A stretch of 64,000 nt of DNA from Incurvaria masculella (GCA_946894095.1 OX335665.1:5590001-5654000); one strand, 5' to 3'; numbered from the stretch's first letter, positions 1 through 12,247 are shown. Made by a program: numbers and translations. Notes: generated by a model not told the origin, from the letters alone.

Positions 1-150
1 CCCCAAACTTCGCCAAGTTGTGCGGTTTTTCTTCGCCAGTTGTCACCTGATGTCTGTCGTACCTATAGCGTCTGACCAACGTGCTGGCGGTTTGCCGACA
101 CTTTTTTTCTCTGTGTAGGGTCGCCACATCAAAATCACTGGGGTTGATCA
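1..150 (-). pseudogene. RTE-like LINE, 3' end of reverse transcriptase ORF (fragment)
   Basis: Read on the minus strand, this stretch matches the better preserved fragment at 55161-55421, including the segments for GKRSVGKPPARWSD and DNWRRKT. It has small indels and no continuous frame, so it is a dead remnant of the C-terminal tail of a non-LTR endonuclease/reverse transcriptase. It continues beyond the left edge of the window. Confidence 0.7.
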
Positions 151-320
151 TACCAGGCATATAATACCAATAATGTATGCTTGTCCATGCAACATGTTAG
201 TTAATGATACAAATACGATGTTATGCTGTAGCTGCACAACCGCTGCGTGGGCGGAGCGGGCGGCGCGTGTTCGCTGGGTGCACACGCGAAACACATCCTG
301 CCGCCTACCGCCATCCGCCC

Positions 321-2570
321 GCTCGTACTCGACAGGCAGCGCTCCTTGCCGCACAACCCCGTGCACACCCAGGTAGATACACCGCTCGCTCGCGAGGCAC
401 GCCTGTCGCCCACCACCATAAACCTGCTCGTACTCGACAGGCAGCGCTCCTTGCCGCACAACCCCGTGCACACCCAGGTGGATACACCGCTCGCTCGCGA
501 GGCACGCCTGTCGCCCACCACCATAAACCTGCTCGTACTCGACAGGCAGCGCTCCTTGCCGCACAACCCCGTGCACACCCAGGTGGATACACCGCTCGCT
601 CGCGAGGCACGCCTGTCGCCCACCACCATAAACCTGCTCGTACTCGACAGGCAGCGCTCCTTGCCGCACAACCCCGTGCACACCCAGGTAGATACACCGC
701 TCGCTCGCGAGGCACGCCTGTCGCCCACCACCATAAACCTGCTCGTACTCGACAGGCAGCGCTCCTTGCCGCACAACCCCGTGCACACCCAGGTGGATAC
801 ACCGCTCGCTCGCGAGGCACGCCTGTCGCCCACCACCATAAACCTGCTCGTACTCGACAGGCAGCGCTCCTTGCCGCACAACCCCGTGCACGCCCAGGTA
901 GATACACCGCTCGCTCGCGAGGCACGCCTGTCCCCCACCACCATAAACCTGCTCGTACTCGACAGGCAGCGCTCCTTGCCGCACAACCCGTGCACACCCA
1001 GGTAGATACACCGCTCGCTCGCGAGGCACGCCTGTCACCCACCACCATAAACCTGCTCGTACTCGACAGGCAGCGCTCCTTGCCGCACAACCCCGTGCAC
1101 ACCCAGGTGGATACACCGCTCGCTCGCGAGGCACGCCTGTCGCCCACCACCATGAACCTGCTCGTACTCGACAGGCAGCGCTCCTTGCCGCACAACCCCG
1201 TGCACGCCCAGGTAGATACACCGCTCGCTCGCGAGGCACGCCTGTCCCCCACCACCATAAACCTGCTCGTACTCGACAGGCAGCGCTCCTTGCCGCACAA
1301 CCCCGTGCACACCCAGGTAGATACACCGCTCGCTCGCGAGGCACGCCTGTCGCCCACCACCATAAACCTGCTCGTACTCGACAGGCAGCGCTCCTTGCCG
1401 CACAACCCCGTGCACACCCAGGTGGATACACCGCTCGCTCGCGAGGCACGCCTGTCGCCCACCACCATAAACCTGCTCGTACTCGACAGGCAGCGCTCCT
1501 TGCCGCACAACCCCGTGCACACCCAGGTGGATACACCGCTCGCTCGCGAGGCACGCCTGTCGCCCACCACCATAAACCTGCTCGTACTCGACAGGCAGCG
1601 CTCCTTGCCGCACAACCCCGTGCACGCCCAGGTAGATACACCGCTCGCTCGCGAGGCACGCCTGTCCCCCACCACCATAAACCTGCTCGTACTCGACAGG
1701 CAGCGCTCCTTGCCGCACAACCCCGTGCACACCCAGGTAGATACACCGCTCGCTCGCGAGGCACGCCTGTCGCCCACCACCATAAACCTGCTCGTACTCG
1801 ACAGGCAGCGCTCCTTGCCGCACAACCCCGTGCACACCCAGGTGGATACACCGCTCGCTCGCGAGGCACGCCTGTCGCCCACCACCATAAACCTGCTCGT
1901 ACTCGACAGGCAGCGCTCCTTGCCGCACAACCCCGTGCACACCCAGGTAGATACACCGCTCGCTCGCGAGGCACGCCTGTCCCCCACCACCATAAACCTG
2001 CTCGTACTCGACAGGCAGCGCTCCTTGCCGCACAACCCCGTGCACACCCAGGTAGATACACCGCTCGCTCGCGAGGCACGCCTGTCGCCCACCACCATAA
2101 ACCTGCTCGTACTCGACAGGCAGCGCTCCTTGCCGCACAACCCCGTGCACACCCAGGTGGATACACCGCTCGCTCGCGAGGCACGCCTGTCGCCCACCAC
2201 CTTAAACCTGCTCGTACTCGACAGGCAGCGCTCCTTGCCGCACAACCCCGTGCACACCCAGGTAGATACACCGCTCGCTCGCGAGGCACGCCTGTCGCCC
2301 ACCACCATAAACCTGCTCGTACTCGACAGGCAGCGCTCCTTGCCGCACAACCCGTGCACACCCAGGTAGATACACCGCTCGCTCGCGAGGCACGCCTGTC
2401 GCCCACCACCATAAACCTGCTCGTACTCGACAGGCAGCGCTCCTTGCCGCACAACCCGTGCACACCCAGGTAGATACACCGCTCGCTCGCGAGGCACGCC
2501 TGTCGCCCACCACCATAAACCTGCTCGTACTCGACAGGCAGCGCTCCTTGCCGCACAACTCCGTGCACAC
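321..2570. repeat. 105-bp minisatellite, about 21.5 copies
   Basis: A GC-rich unit beginning GCTCGTACTCGACAGGCAGC recurs every 105 bp (starts at 321, 425, 530, 635 and so on to 2522). Three copies (starting 950, 2314, 2418) lack one C of ACCCC and are 104 bp. Copies differ at a few diagnostic sites (GGTAGA/GGTGGA, CACACCC/CACGCCC, GTCGCCC/GTCCCCC). Because 105 is a multiple of three and the unit has few stops, long 35-residue-periodic ORFs appear on both strands. The single-base deletions break these frames, so they are not treated as genes. The array lies upstream of the first Dgk exon seen, probably in an intron. Confidence 0.97.
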
Positions 2571-2572
2571 GG

Positions 2573-2958
2573 TAACTACACCGTTTCAAAGAAAAACATG
2601 ATCCAACATGTCCACAAAGCAGACAATGCACATAGTGTTTGATTTGGTAATATTTACGAAAATTTTCATTACAAAACGACTTATAGCAAAAAGAAAATCA
2701 CGACCGCTGTAGTAAAAAATCAAACAAAAACAAAATCGATATAAATCATCATGAAACAAGCTATGTCTGATGACTAATCTTATTAAAAAATATAGAACTT
2801 ATAAACCCAACACAATTTTGCAATGCCAATGGTCATCAGACATCTAGTTCGATCAAATAAAGCTGTTTTGAGTACGTATAATTTTGGATCTCCGACAAGA
2901 AATATGCGGACGATCTTCTTTCCACGTATTTATGGGGAGTTGAGCGGGAAAGCCCACG
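2573..2958 (-). mobile_element. TTAA-type MITE, truncated copy
   Basis: This matches the reverse complement of the complete element at 57116-57657 and ends at a TTAA (2959-2962). The other end is missing where the 105-bp minisatellite begins. The intact end lies 12-33 bp upstream of the first Dgk exon seen, so its pyrimidine stretch near 2918-2927 is close to that exon's 3' splice site. Confidence 0.8.
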
Positions 2959-2991
2959 TTAATCAACACGAAGTTCGTGTATCGTCCGCAG

Positions 2992-5900
2992 CAAGCGCTG
3001 CCCACGTCGATCTCGATGCCGGTGTCGATGTCGTGCACGGCGGAGGAGGAGCCGCAGCGCGAGCAGCGCGCGCCGCCCGTGTCGTTCCAGCTGACGCCGC
3101 CGCCGGGCAGCTGCCCGCTGCTCGTGTTCATCAACCCCAAGTCGGGCGGGCGGCAGGGCGCGCGCGTGCTCCGCAAGCTGCAGTACGTGCTCAACCCGCG
3201 GCAGGTGCACGACATCACCAAGGGCGGCCCGGCGCCAGGTGAGGCTCGCAACTCGTACATTTTTTATTTTGTTTTATTTAATTTATTTATTTTCCGTTTT
3301 ACACTAACATATGCAGATAGAACAGTTTACCGGAACTTAAAATACTAACAATAATATATGCACGCAAATAAGATCGTAGAACGGCTCGAAGCCTAGTGGC
3401 GCGGGGACTGGCCTAGCGTACCAGAGGTCTGCGTTCAATTCCGACATGCACCACTGTCTTTCTCTTTCCGAGTTCGATAAGTGCATTTCGTCACGAATGC
3501 GAGCTGCTCCATGATTCGGTATCCATGTAAAACTGTAGGTCCCCTTCCCCTACTAGGTGGTAGGGTTTAAGCCCGCCCGGGTTGGTACCATCGCATTGGA
3601 TGAAAAGATGTTCTAAGCGGCAATGAAAAATTGTCCGTGTTTTCCATCCAGTTCAATGTAGCCGGTCCTGGCATGGCACCTAATTCCTTCGGCAATGTGG
3701 TGTAATGGGTAATATCATAAAGGTAGTTTTGTGATATTAGCCATCCATGTCAGGTTGCATAAAAAAAAAGAAATATTAAAGTTCGATTTTTGTAAAGACC
3801 TAAAATAATGTGGTCTTGCATTTATGTAAAGCAGAACCAAACTGAAAATATTGTTACTTATTACCTAATTCTTTAAAATTTATTTCATATGACGTACCAA
3901 CTTAACCATTGCAAACATCTACACCACTACACCTTCAACTTTAGACACCACAAAATATATTTTATTCAAATACTGAATTGAACATCGAAAATATAATGCT
4001 TCGCTTATCTGTCCAGGCTTGACGATGTTCAAGGACGTGCGGAACTTCAGAGTGATCTGCTGCGGTGGAGACGGCACTGTCGGATGGGTGCTCGAGACGA
4101 TGGGTTTGTTCTTACATACAAATATGTTCATTTGAGTTCGAAAACCATGGCACCTTCATACCATTTTACTGACACAGAGTCAAATAACTTGCTAAATTTG
4201 ACTAGAATCGCAGTAAATTGATCCAGCTGATCTGTGCACGTGGATGTTAACTAATGAGCGTTTTCCTCAGTGTAGTGACAGGAATAGTATGCTCTATCCT
4301 CAGACAGAAATGAATCATATCAACAACATGAAATACGTGTCGACGTCAAAAAATCCAGGAATTCTTGACGTAAAATAATGGTAAATAATTAGAACAAAGT
4401 AAGTGAAGATGTAGATAATTTAGATTTAAAGGTTGAAGACACAACTGACATTTATGAAGGTTGAGAAGTTAATGAACTATCTGATGCAAATATGTTTGAT
4501 GATGACGTTGCAGATAAGGTGCCTCTGGAGACGCAGCCGGCCGTAGGTGTGATCCCGCTAGGCACTGGTAACGACCTGGCCCGATGTCTGCGCTGGGGTG
4601 GAGGGTATGTACATTGTCTTTAACTTTAGACTAAGACATTTGGAGACTGGGGAAAAATCCAAATCTCTGAGGCAGGTCCCAATCACAACTATATGCAACA
4701 TTTTAAGAAACATCGAACGATCCTAAATAAGCTGATCATGCTTCAAATATTAATGAAATTAATGTCTCATCAATGAGTTCTGCCATCTTTACTTTACAGT
4801 GAATAGAGTTGCTTTTTTGCAGCAATATTGTTTCAAAATCCAACATAAATCTCCATTTCAATATAATCTAGGATCCAATATAGGAATGGACCAATAAACT
4901 GTATTTATTACAGGTTAATCACAGCTTTCATGATCATGTCATTGAGTAGGTACATGATAGGTACACCAGAGATCTAAAATGATCACATCACTTTCACTGT
5001 CTTTGTCATAATATTTTAAATTATATTCTTATTTTGTATGGACCTTGCAGGTACTTAAGTAATTAATTTCCAACATTTCACCTGTTTTGCTCACTCTTCA
5101 CTCTTGCTTCACTCAGGAGTGATGGTGGGAGTTTGTTTTTATCCAAGTCTTCAACATTTAAGATACCTGTATTTCAGACGATTAAATGTTTGTTCTTCTC
5201 TGAGTAGCATGTCTTTCGTTCTCAACTGAATACCTGCTTGCGTTTTCTTGCCAACACCGTTTCTATTATGTCAGTGTCTGTCATGTCAGTTTTTATCCTT
5301 AAATATTTGCATACACTCTTGTTTAATATCCCAAAGTCTGTCCTTACTTTTCGTATGGAGTGTAATTTGTTCGAACAATGTAAGCAAAAAAAAGAAGACG
5401 TTTATCCAACACTACCGACAGAGCACATGGGTTATTGTGGGGGAAATAGGTTGTCGGTATGAGATGCTCGATATCCTCTTTGCAGGTACGAGGGGGAGTC
5501 CGTTCATAAGATTCTGGATAAGATCACTCGTGCTAGCACCGTCATGATGGACCGCTGGCTCATCCAGGTCGAAAATAACCCAACCACCGTAAGTTCATGC
5601 ACAATTTCCCTAGTTTTAACTTCTTTCACTAACTAATAAAATAATAAATTCTTTCACTAATCTAGTTTTAACTTTCAACAAAACTACCGTTTTGTTTATG
5701 GTATTTAAGTTAAAATATTTCTTTTTTGTCATTAAACATTAACAGTCGTATTCAAAGTGAGCCTGTCAAAACTTAATGCAAGATTGGCACGGGACTAACC
5801 ATTCAAAAACCGGTTTATTCCGGGCAGTTGTGAAGTTAGTCTGCCCACTCTGAACACGGCTGTATATTATTTGGAAAAATCCAACATCCAAAGTAGCGAC

Positions 5901-8900
5901 ATCAAAATAAAACTTTTAGATTTTTAACTTTAGCAATTGTACAGCAAGCGTACAGATAGATACAGCTTGAAGATGCTAAATGCCAGATTTGCACTCTATT
6001 GCCCTTTGCTGTAAGGCACAATAAGGCGATTTTGGCTCCAAAATATCTGTCAATGTCGAGCTTCCTTCGCTCTTTGAATGAGGCGGATTTTGGCACCCAA
6101 GCTCGTTCGATATTGACCGAAGCAGACCAGATGCGAAAGGATTAAGATTTGAAACAATTATTTAATTTTCCTTTTTTTTTCAGAAATGTGATCAGCCAGC
6201 TCTCCCCAGCTCCGCCCCGCACCCCACCACCGTTCCTTATAACATCATTAACAACTATTTTTCCATAGGAGTTGTGAGTATTCTCGATTTCATCTGAACC
6301 CATTTTTGATGCAGCCTTTTTGATCAGTTGAATACAACAAGTGATAATAGACACTCTATTATCAATTGTGAAATATCATAAGAAACAGTTTGGATCGCTT
6401 TTTCAAAATTCTCCCGTGCACCGGGTACTGTATCTAAATTTTTTCAACTAAGGTTGGTCCATGACCTAATGCTAGACGTTCCTCCCTAATATCGGTGTCA
6501 AGAACGTCAATGTCAAAATTACTACGGCAAAGCGGCTGAAGCTCTAGTATAGAGGCTTTGTGTAGTATTGCAGGTTCTATAAAGTAAAAAAAAATTAATA
6601 ACAAACGAATTATTTGCAGGATGCTGCGATATGTGTCAAGTTCCACACGGAGCGGGAGCGCAACCCAGACAAATTCAGCTCTCGCATGAAAAACAAGTTA
6701 TGGTACTTCGAGTTTGCCACGTCCGAGCAGTTCGCCGCCTCGTGCAAAAATCTGCACGAAAACATCGATATTGTGGTAAGAGGAAATATTTATATTCTCT
6801 CTTTCGAGATCAATCTTATGATTCGTGTGTCTACATTTATCTCACTTCTGATATGAACCTACAATTGTGTGTAATTTAAATAATTTTCCCTCCCTACTGA
6901 GGCAAGGGATAACTATTATATCCACTTATCCACTATAGGGGCATTCCGTTTTCTATAGGATCAAGGCATCAACGTTCTTTGATTCCCTGTGCAAGGCACA
7001 ACAGCTCTATAGGAGTAAGGCACAACCGTTTTCCAATATCGTATAGGAACAAGGCATAACCGCTTTTTCCATTCCTTGTAGGGGCAAAGCATCACCGTTC
7101 CACCGTTCCTTATATGGGAACGGTATCACCGTTCTTCTATTCCCTGTAGGGGCAAAGTATAATCATTATTCCATTCCTTATATGGGAAGGTCATCACCGT
7201 TCTTCTATTCCCTGAAGGGGCAAGGCATAACCTTCTCCCATCCTCTGTAGGTCAAGCATAGATATTCTTACATAGGGAATGTAAGAATATCTATGATAGG
7301 GGCAAATTATAATCATTCTTCCATCCCTTATATGGGAAGGGCATCACTGTTCTTCTTTCCCCTGAATGGGCAATCCATTCCCTATAGGGGCAAAGTATAA
7401 TCAGTCTTCCATTCCTTATATGGGAAGGGCATCACCATTCTTCTATTTCCTGTAGGGGCAAAACATTACCATTCTCCCATGCCCTGTAGGGGCAATAATA
7501 GACATTCTTAGATTCCCTATAGGGGCAAAGTAAAATCATTCTTCCATTCCTTATATGAGAAGAGCATCACTGTTCTTCTTTTCCCTGAATGGGCAATCAT
7601 AGACATTCTTCCATTCCCTATAGGGGCAAAGTATAATCAGTCTTCCATTCCTTATATGGGAAGGGCATCACCGTTCTTCTATTTCCTGTAGGGGCAAAAC
7701 GTAACCATTCTCCCATGCCCTGTAGGGGCAATAATAGACATTCTTAGATTCCCTATAGGGGCAAAGTATAATCATTCTTCCATTCCCTATATGGGAAGGG
7801 CATCACTGTTCTTCCAATCACATCACCGCCCCGCCGTTCCCCTCCAGTGCGACGGCTGTGCGCTCGAGCTGTGGCGAGGGCCGGCGCTGCAGGGCGTGGC
7901 GCTGCTCAACATCCCGTACGCGCACGGCGGCTCCAACCTGTGGGGCGCCGGCGGCGGCACGCGGCGGCGGCTGCCGGGCGCTCAGCAAGGTACCGGAGCC
8001 CCTAGCGAACCTCTTCGCTGGAGTTAAGGCGCTAGGACTAGCCAAATACTCGTCCCATACAAATGCACCTTTAAACAAATGTAATAAAATGTAGTGAAAC
8101 GCCTCAGCAAGTCAAAATAGAACTCCAGACTGATAATGGATTGTTAATGTTTTTTTATTACATCATTTATTAAAATAATAATAATAAGAAAAAAGTCGAT
8201 TTTTCACATTACAAATCTGAAACTCGTGTGATTTCTAGATATAGGCAAAAACAGCATATATGCATAAACAAATAATTCCATTTGCTTTTAGATTTCTACA
8301 TTTAGTCAAAAAAGTTCGGAAATGGACACCGTTTCCGCAATGTATTTTATATAGAAAAAGGAAACATACATTAACGAAAATAGGTTGATTCCTAGACAAG
8401 GAATCATTTATTGTAAAAATGACATTTTTAATCGTCAGACTTAGCCCCGGCTGCACGAAGAAACGGCGGAGTTAATCAATGTTCAACCACGTCACTTTTA
8501 GTGAACCGCATAGAGTTCCTTCCATACTGTCCACACAAAGTGACGTGTTTGATCGTACGTTGGCGTTGATTTTGATGATTTTTTGTCCTTTCGTGCACTC
8601 GGCCCTTAGTTAGTTAACTTGGGGTGCCTCGTCTAACTTTGCGATTTGGCTAGTACCAGGGTCTTAAGAGGATAATGAGGCGATCAAGTTCCACTTTTTT
8701 TAATGTAACTAGACATGGATGGCTAATACCAAACTGATTATTAGCCTTATATTGGTCGGCTACGTTGAACTGGATGGAAAACGCGGACAATTTTCATTGC
8801 CGCTTCTACCATCGTATTTTTAGAACAAGAAACAGAGACAAGCGACCTCGACGTAAGACAAAGGCAGGCGCACCAAACCAATGGTGCGCCTGGTTTTCAA

Positions 8901-10649
8901 ACACTTATAACATCGACCGAATGTTTGCTGTCGCTCGCTTCTGTAGCAAAAAGTTGAGGCGACAAGCGGAACTGTGGCGGTCTCCGATCGTGTCGTGTGT
9001 CGCTGTCTCCCGTCACGGTCGCGTGCGTCAAAGTGTGCCTTAACTGAGAGATCGTGTGTTGGCAGACATCGGCGACAAGTTGATCGAGGTGATCGGCCTG
9101 GAGAACTGCCTGCACATGGGTCAGGTGCGCACCGGACTGCGCGCGTCCGGCCGGCGCCTCGCGCAGTGTAGCTCCGTCACGGTGCACACGAAGCGCACAT
9201 TCCCCATGCAGATCGACGGCGAGCCGTGGATGCAGCCGCCTTGCAGTGTGAGTGTCTTACGATCGCACTTCTGATCTCATCTTAACTCATTATAATAATA
9301 TCCCACTTCTGATCTCATCTCATTTCATTATAATAATACCCACTTCTGATCTCATCTTAACTCATTTTATTAATATGCCACTTCTGATTTCGGTCTTCTC
9401 TGATTTTAATTCCAATCTTGTTATGCAATGATCCTAATCAGATTCTCATTCTTCTATGAGGTCATTATACATCTTTTACTATCTAAAATGATTTTAGGTT
9501 GCACAGCTGCAGTATTAAAGCAGATTTGTATTATAATCAGAAACATGTTTGGTCTGAACATTATTATGAAGCAGGATACGAACATGCGGTTTTGCGTGCA
9601 TTTGTGGACACAACCCAACTGTCCAGAAGATTATCCTGTTTCAGACGAATGTCTAGACAAATGTTTTTTATGATTATTTTTTAAATCTGATTACAATGTT
9701 TTAAGGTGATTAAAATGCTCGCAATATCTTTAACAAAATTTTAATAGGCCCATTATCTGAAAAGTTGAAAATAATTCAGTGTGGCTATACCACCTACATT
9801 CATAATTATGCAAAACCTACACCTGGACTATTCCATGAAATATAATACAATAACAAACGCATGATAAGGTTATTTGGTTGTTTTCAGGTAATGCTGTGTT
9901 TTAAAAGTGATTAAACAAATGTATTACTTTTTATAAAATGATCTTGAAAATAAACGCAAGAATTCTGAAAGTGTTACTATCGTAACCAGTAAATATATAA
10001 AAAAATATTATTGTTCTACAATGATCCCACTTCTGATCTCGCTCAACTATGGAGCAACTTTAGCACTTATTTACCTTGATATCACCTCTAGACGTTCTAC
10101 TATGAAGCAACTTCATTTCTATAATTGTTTTACTGGGATCCCACATTTGATCTCATTTTGCTATAAACTAATTTCTGCTAAGATTCCAGTATAGTAACAA
10201 TTTTTTATTATTAATTATTTATATGTAGGTATTTTTGTGATAAAACCTACTGATCTTATCCTCTTATGGACATAAATTTGTTAGGTACCCTTTGTATTTT
10301 ACATTTAAGTTATTGGCTTTGACTACCTTTACTTGACGCATTTTTGCTCATAAGGTTTTATGGAATACTACGTGAATTTTAGTGTCAGTTTCAATATAGT
10401 CTTTGTTCTAAGACTACTTTCACCAGCATGTTTATTAGTTGCCGTACCATTGTGGTTACACTTCTGATCCTGTTTTGCTATGATCGTACCTTCTGCTATA
10501 TTCCTTTCTTTACCTTCCTTTCAATACCATATTTTAACTTATTTTGTAATTTTCAGATAACAATAACACACAAGAACCAAGTTCCGATGTTGATGGGCCC
10601 AGCGCCGGAAAAGGGGCGAGGTTTCTTCAAACTCTTTTCGCACTGCTAG
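2992..10649 (+). CDS. Dgk: Diacylglycerol kinase, type I (catalytic and accessory domains; 5' part outside window)
   Basis: This enzyme phosphorylates diacylglycerol to phosphatidic acid at membranes. Exons: about 2992-3238, 4017-4103, 4514-4604, 5486-5588, 6184-6273, 6620-6775, 7848-7989, 9066-9247, 10557-10649 (stop TAG). Together they give 396 aa in one frame with matching phases. In order: [15 protein letters not shown] (start of the kinase domain), the nucleotide loop [28 protein letters not shown] across the exon 3/4 join, [40 protein letters not shown], and MQIDGEPWM in the accessory domain. The end [14 protein letters not shown] resembles vertebrate DGK alpha/beta/gamma rather than theta or epsilon. 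The 5' edge of the first exon is uncertain: CAG at 2989-2991 or AAG at 2971-2973 could be the acceptor, and the frame is open from 2944. EF hands and C1 domains would lie to the left. The exon 7 donor (GTACCG) is weak. Confidence 0.95.
3391..3769 (+). mobile_element. SINE, tRNA-headed (HaSE1-like)
   Basis: It starts with a tRNA-like head (box A-like CCTAGTGGCGCGG, box B-like GTTCAATTCC). A body shared with the 5S-headed SINEs follows (ACTGTAGGTCCCCTTCC, GTTTTCCATCCAGTTCAATG), then the tail GCCATCCATGTCAGG and poly-A. It lies in a Dgk intron. The family name is from memory of Helicoverpa SINEs. Confidence 0.88.
5747..5866. mobile_element. Short MITE, about 120 bp, with terminal inverted repeats
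   Basis: The ends CAGTCGTATTCAAAGTGAGC and the complement of CCCACTCTGAACACGGCTG form inverted repeats. A second copy is at 43146-43264, and a diverged one at about 30747-30845. It lies in a Dgk intron. Confidence 0.7.
6930..7815. repeat. Tandem repeat array in a Dgk intron with a 236-bp higher-order period
   Basis: Short degenerate units built on CCATTCCNTATAGGGGCAAAG and CTTATATGGGAAGGGCATCACC alternate along the stretch. A longer block repeats nearly exactly at 236 bp (for example CCTATAGGGGCAAAGTATAA at 7381 and 7617). The array ends about 30 bp before the exon starting at 7848. No coding content was seen. Confidence 0.88.
8028..8663. mobile_element. TTAA-flanked MITE carrying a nested MITE
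   Basis: It is flanked by TTAA at 8024-8027 and 8664-8667. The ends GGCGCTAGGACTAGCCAAAT and the complement of GATTTGGCTAGTACCAGGGTC form inverted repeats. The undisturbed copy at 41499-41969 is 471 bp. This copy is 636 bp, exactly 471 plus a 162-bp insert (8444-8605) and a 3-bp duplication. It lies in a Dgk intron. Confidence 0.85.
8444..8605. mobile_element. TTA-target MITE nested in another MITE
   Basis: The 162-bp element starts GCCCCGGCTGCACGAA and ends with the complement of GGGCCGAGTGCACGAAAG. TTA is duplicated at 8441-8443 and 8606-8608. The empty site is preserved in the paralogous host copy near 41911-41918. A 3-bp TTA/TAA duplication is typical of PIF/Harbinger elements. Other copies are at 33704-33862, 36572-36686 and 19340-19425. 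Confidence 0.87.
8704..8815 (-). mobile_element. SINE 3' fragment
   Basis: This is the reverse complement of the common SINE body and tail (GACATGGATGGCTAATACC ... GAACTGGATGGAAAACGCGG). The head is missing. It lies in a Dgk intron. Confidence 0.75.
9266..9400. repeat. Short tandem repeat in a Dgk intron
   Basis: CACTTCTGATCTCATCT recurs at about 9267, 9304 and 9350 with ACTCATTATAATAATA spacers. Single related units reappear near 10025 and 10140 in the same intron. Confidence 0.6.
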
Positions 10650-10952
10650 AGTTGCCATCTTAGTTCGTTCACACATCATTACTACCATTATAATATAGAT
10701 AGGCAATTTTCAATGCAACTGAGAGTCAAAAATTCGTAGGTGCATGTATGCTGGGACAACCTAATTATGTAATAATTACCTAACTCAATCTGACAGAATG
10801 GCGACAGCAGCACTGCAATATGCGAAAAGCACACCTTTTGTTTGTTATTTCACACCGAGGCACATACAATTTAGATCCTATTTACTACGACGCAAGGTCC
10901 TAAGGTGGCGACGCCACGGAACAATTCCTAGTACAGGTCGATCATTGTAACC

Positions 10953-11193
10953 AGAAGCCTGAGTCCACTAAGAGAAAATTCCACTTTCGAGCGTTATAGT
11001 TATGAGATAACACAAAATTTGGTTCAATCTTATGTGATTCCGGGGTCATCTCACAACGCTTACGCTCGAAAGTGGAATTATCTATTAGCTAACTCAGGCT
11101 TCCAAAATTTCGTACAATTTTGTGTGATTCCGGGGTTATCTAATAATGTTAACGCTCGAAAGTGGAGTTATCTTTAATTGGACTTAGGCTTCA
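10953..11193. mobile_element. MITE plus an adjoining partial copy
   Basis: AAGCCTGAGTCC...TTCCACTTTCGAGCGTTATAG (about 10953) is mirrored by CGCTCGAAAGTGGAATTATC ... ACTCAGGCTTCC (to about 11102). A second half copy ends GGACTTAGGCTTC at about 11193. It lies just downstream of the Dgk stop codon, perhaps within the 3' UTR. Confidence 0.65.
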
Positions 11194-11849
11194 GCGGCGA
11201 ACAAATACATACACGAAACTGGAGATGACGGCGAACACGAGATTGTGTAAGTTTAGTAGTACTCAGAGCTCTTTTTTAAGTCATATTACAACCCTCGCAA
11301 GGCATTTAAAAAGTTGAACATTATTTTTACCAATACTGCATATGTGTGAGTACTCTGTCGCCTGTAGTAAAGCCATTCTCCCTATACGTAAGCTCACCAT
11401 ACATTTGGATCTGAGCATCCGTTTTATGAGCATTTTTATATTTTACGTACATTCTTAACATTCATCTCATTGCATGAGCAGTTGCGATGTTGAAATTAAT
11501 GGAGAATATAAACAAACATAGCACCACGCCTTTCCACCCAGGGGGTAGTTAGAGATCATAGAATATACTTTTACAGGAATTCTTATCTTCATACATGTTC
11601 TAGAAGTAGCTCAACTGTACCTGTACGGATCTATTGGACCTATTTGGATCTACTTTTTTTATCGGTTGTTTGCGAACGACAGTTCCAGCCGATTGCGTTC
11701 TGTAAATTTGCTTTGACATTATTTCATTACCTACTCATTCGTTATCATGTCGAAACATGTCACGACGATAATGAGGTGATCAAGTTCCATACAATGGCTC
11801 GTGCCTATTTCCTCAGACAAATTAAGAAATGTTTTTCTGAAGCTTGGAA

Positions 11850-12233
11850 CCTCGGTGGCCCAGTGGCGCGACACTTCGGCGATCGCTCTCCGAAGTTAAG
11901 CAACGCTGGGTCCGGTCTGGTCTTGGATGGGTGACCATTCGACCGTTGAGAGAGGCTGGCCGTGGTTCGGATTCCACGTTAAGCTGTAGGTCCCCTTCCT
12001 TACTTACTAGGTGGTAGGGTTTATCCCGCCCGGGTTGTTACCATCGCATTGGATGAACGATGGTCGAAGCGGCAATGAAAATTGTCCGTGTTTTCCATCC
12101 AGTTCAATGTAGCCGTGCAATATAAGGAAGGTCCTGGCATGGCACCTAGTTCCCATGTGGTGTGTTGGGCTAATACCATGACAGAAGGTGTGGTATTAGC
12201 CATCCATGTCCAGTCACATAAAAAAAAAAAAAA
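11850..12233 (+). mobile_element. SINE, 5S-rRNA-headed (HaSE3-like)
   Basis: The head contains CTCCGAAGTTAAGCAACGCT and CTTGGATGGGTGACCATTCG, clearly derived from 5S rRNA with its internal promoter region. The body and tail are those of the tRNA-headed SINEs, ending GTCCAGTCACATAAAA with poly-A. It is nested in an older MITE between the Dgk and Mgat1-B 3' ends. Confidence 0.93.
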
Positions 12234-12247
12234 GCTTTACACATTAA

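Noticed and set aside
148..2631. Long ORFs on both strands (up to 827 codons) with 35-residue repeats
   Set aside because: They are by-products of a 105-bp minisatellite with few stops. One-base deletions in three copies switch the frame, several frames and both strands are open equally, and no known domain is present.
3391..3450. tRNA gene in the tRNA-like SINE heads
   Set aside because: Box A and B resemblance only; no acceptor stem or full cloverleaf, and the sequence continues into SINE body.
11875..11945. 5S rRNA gene (also at 31660, 49868, 58103, 58799)
   Set aside because: Each 5S-like stretch is followed by the same SINE body and poly-A tail and has lost the proper 5S ends, so these are SINE heads and not rRNA genes.
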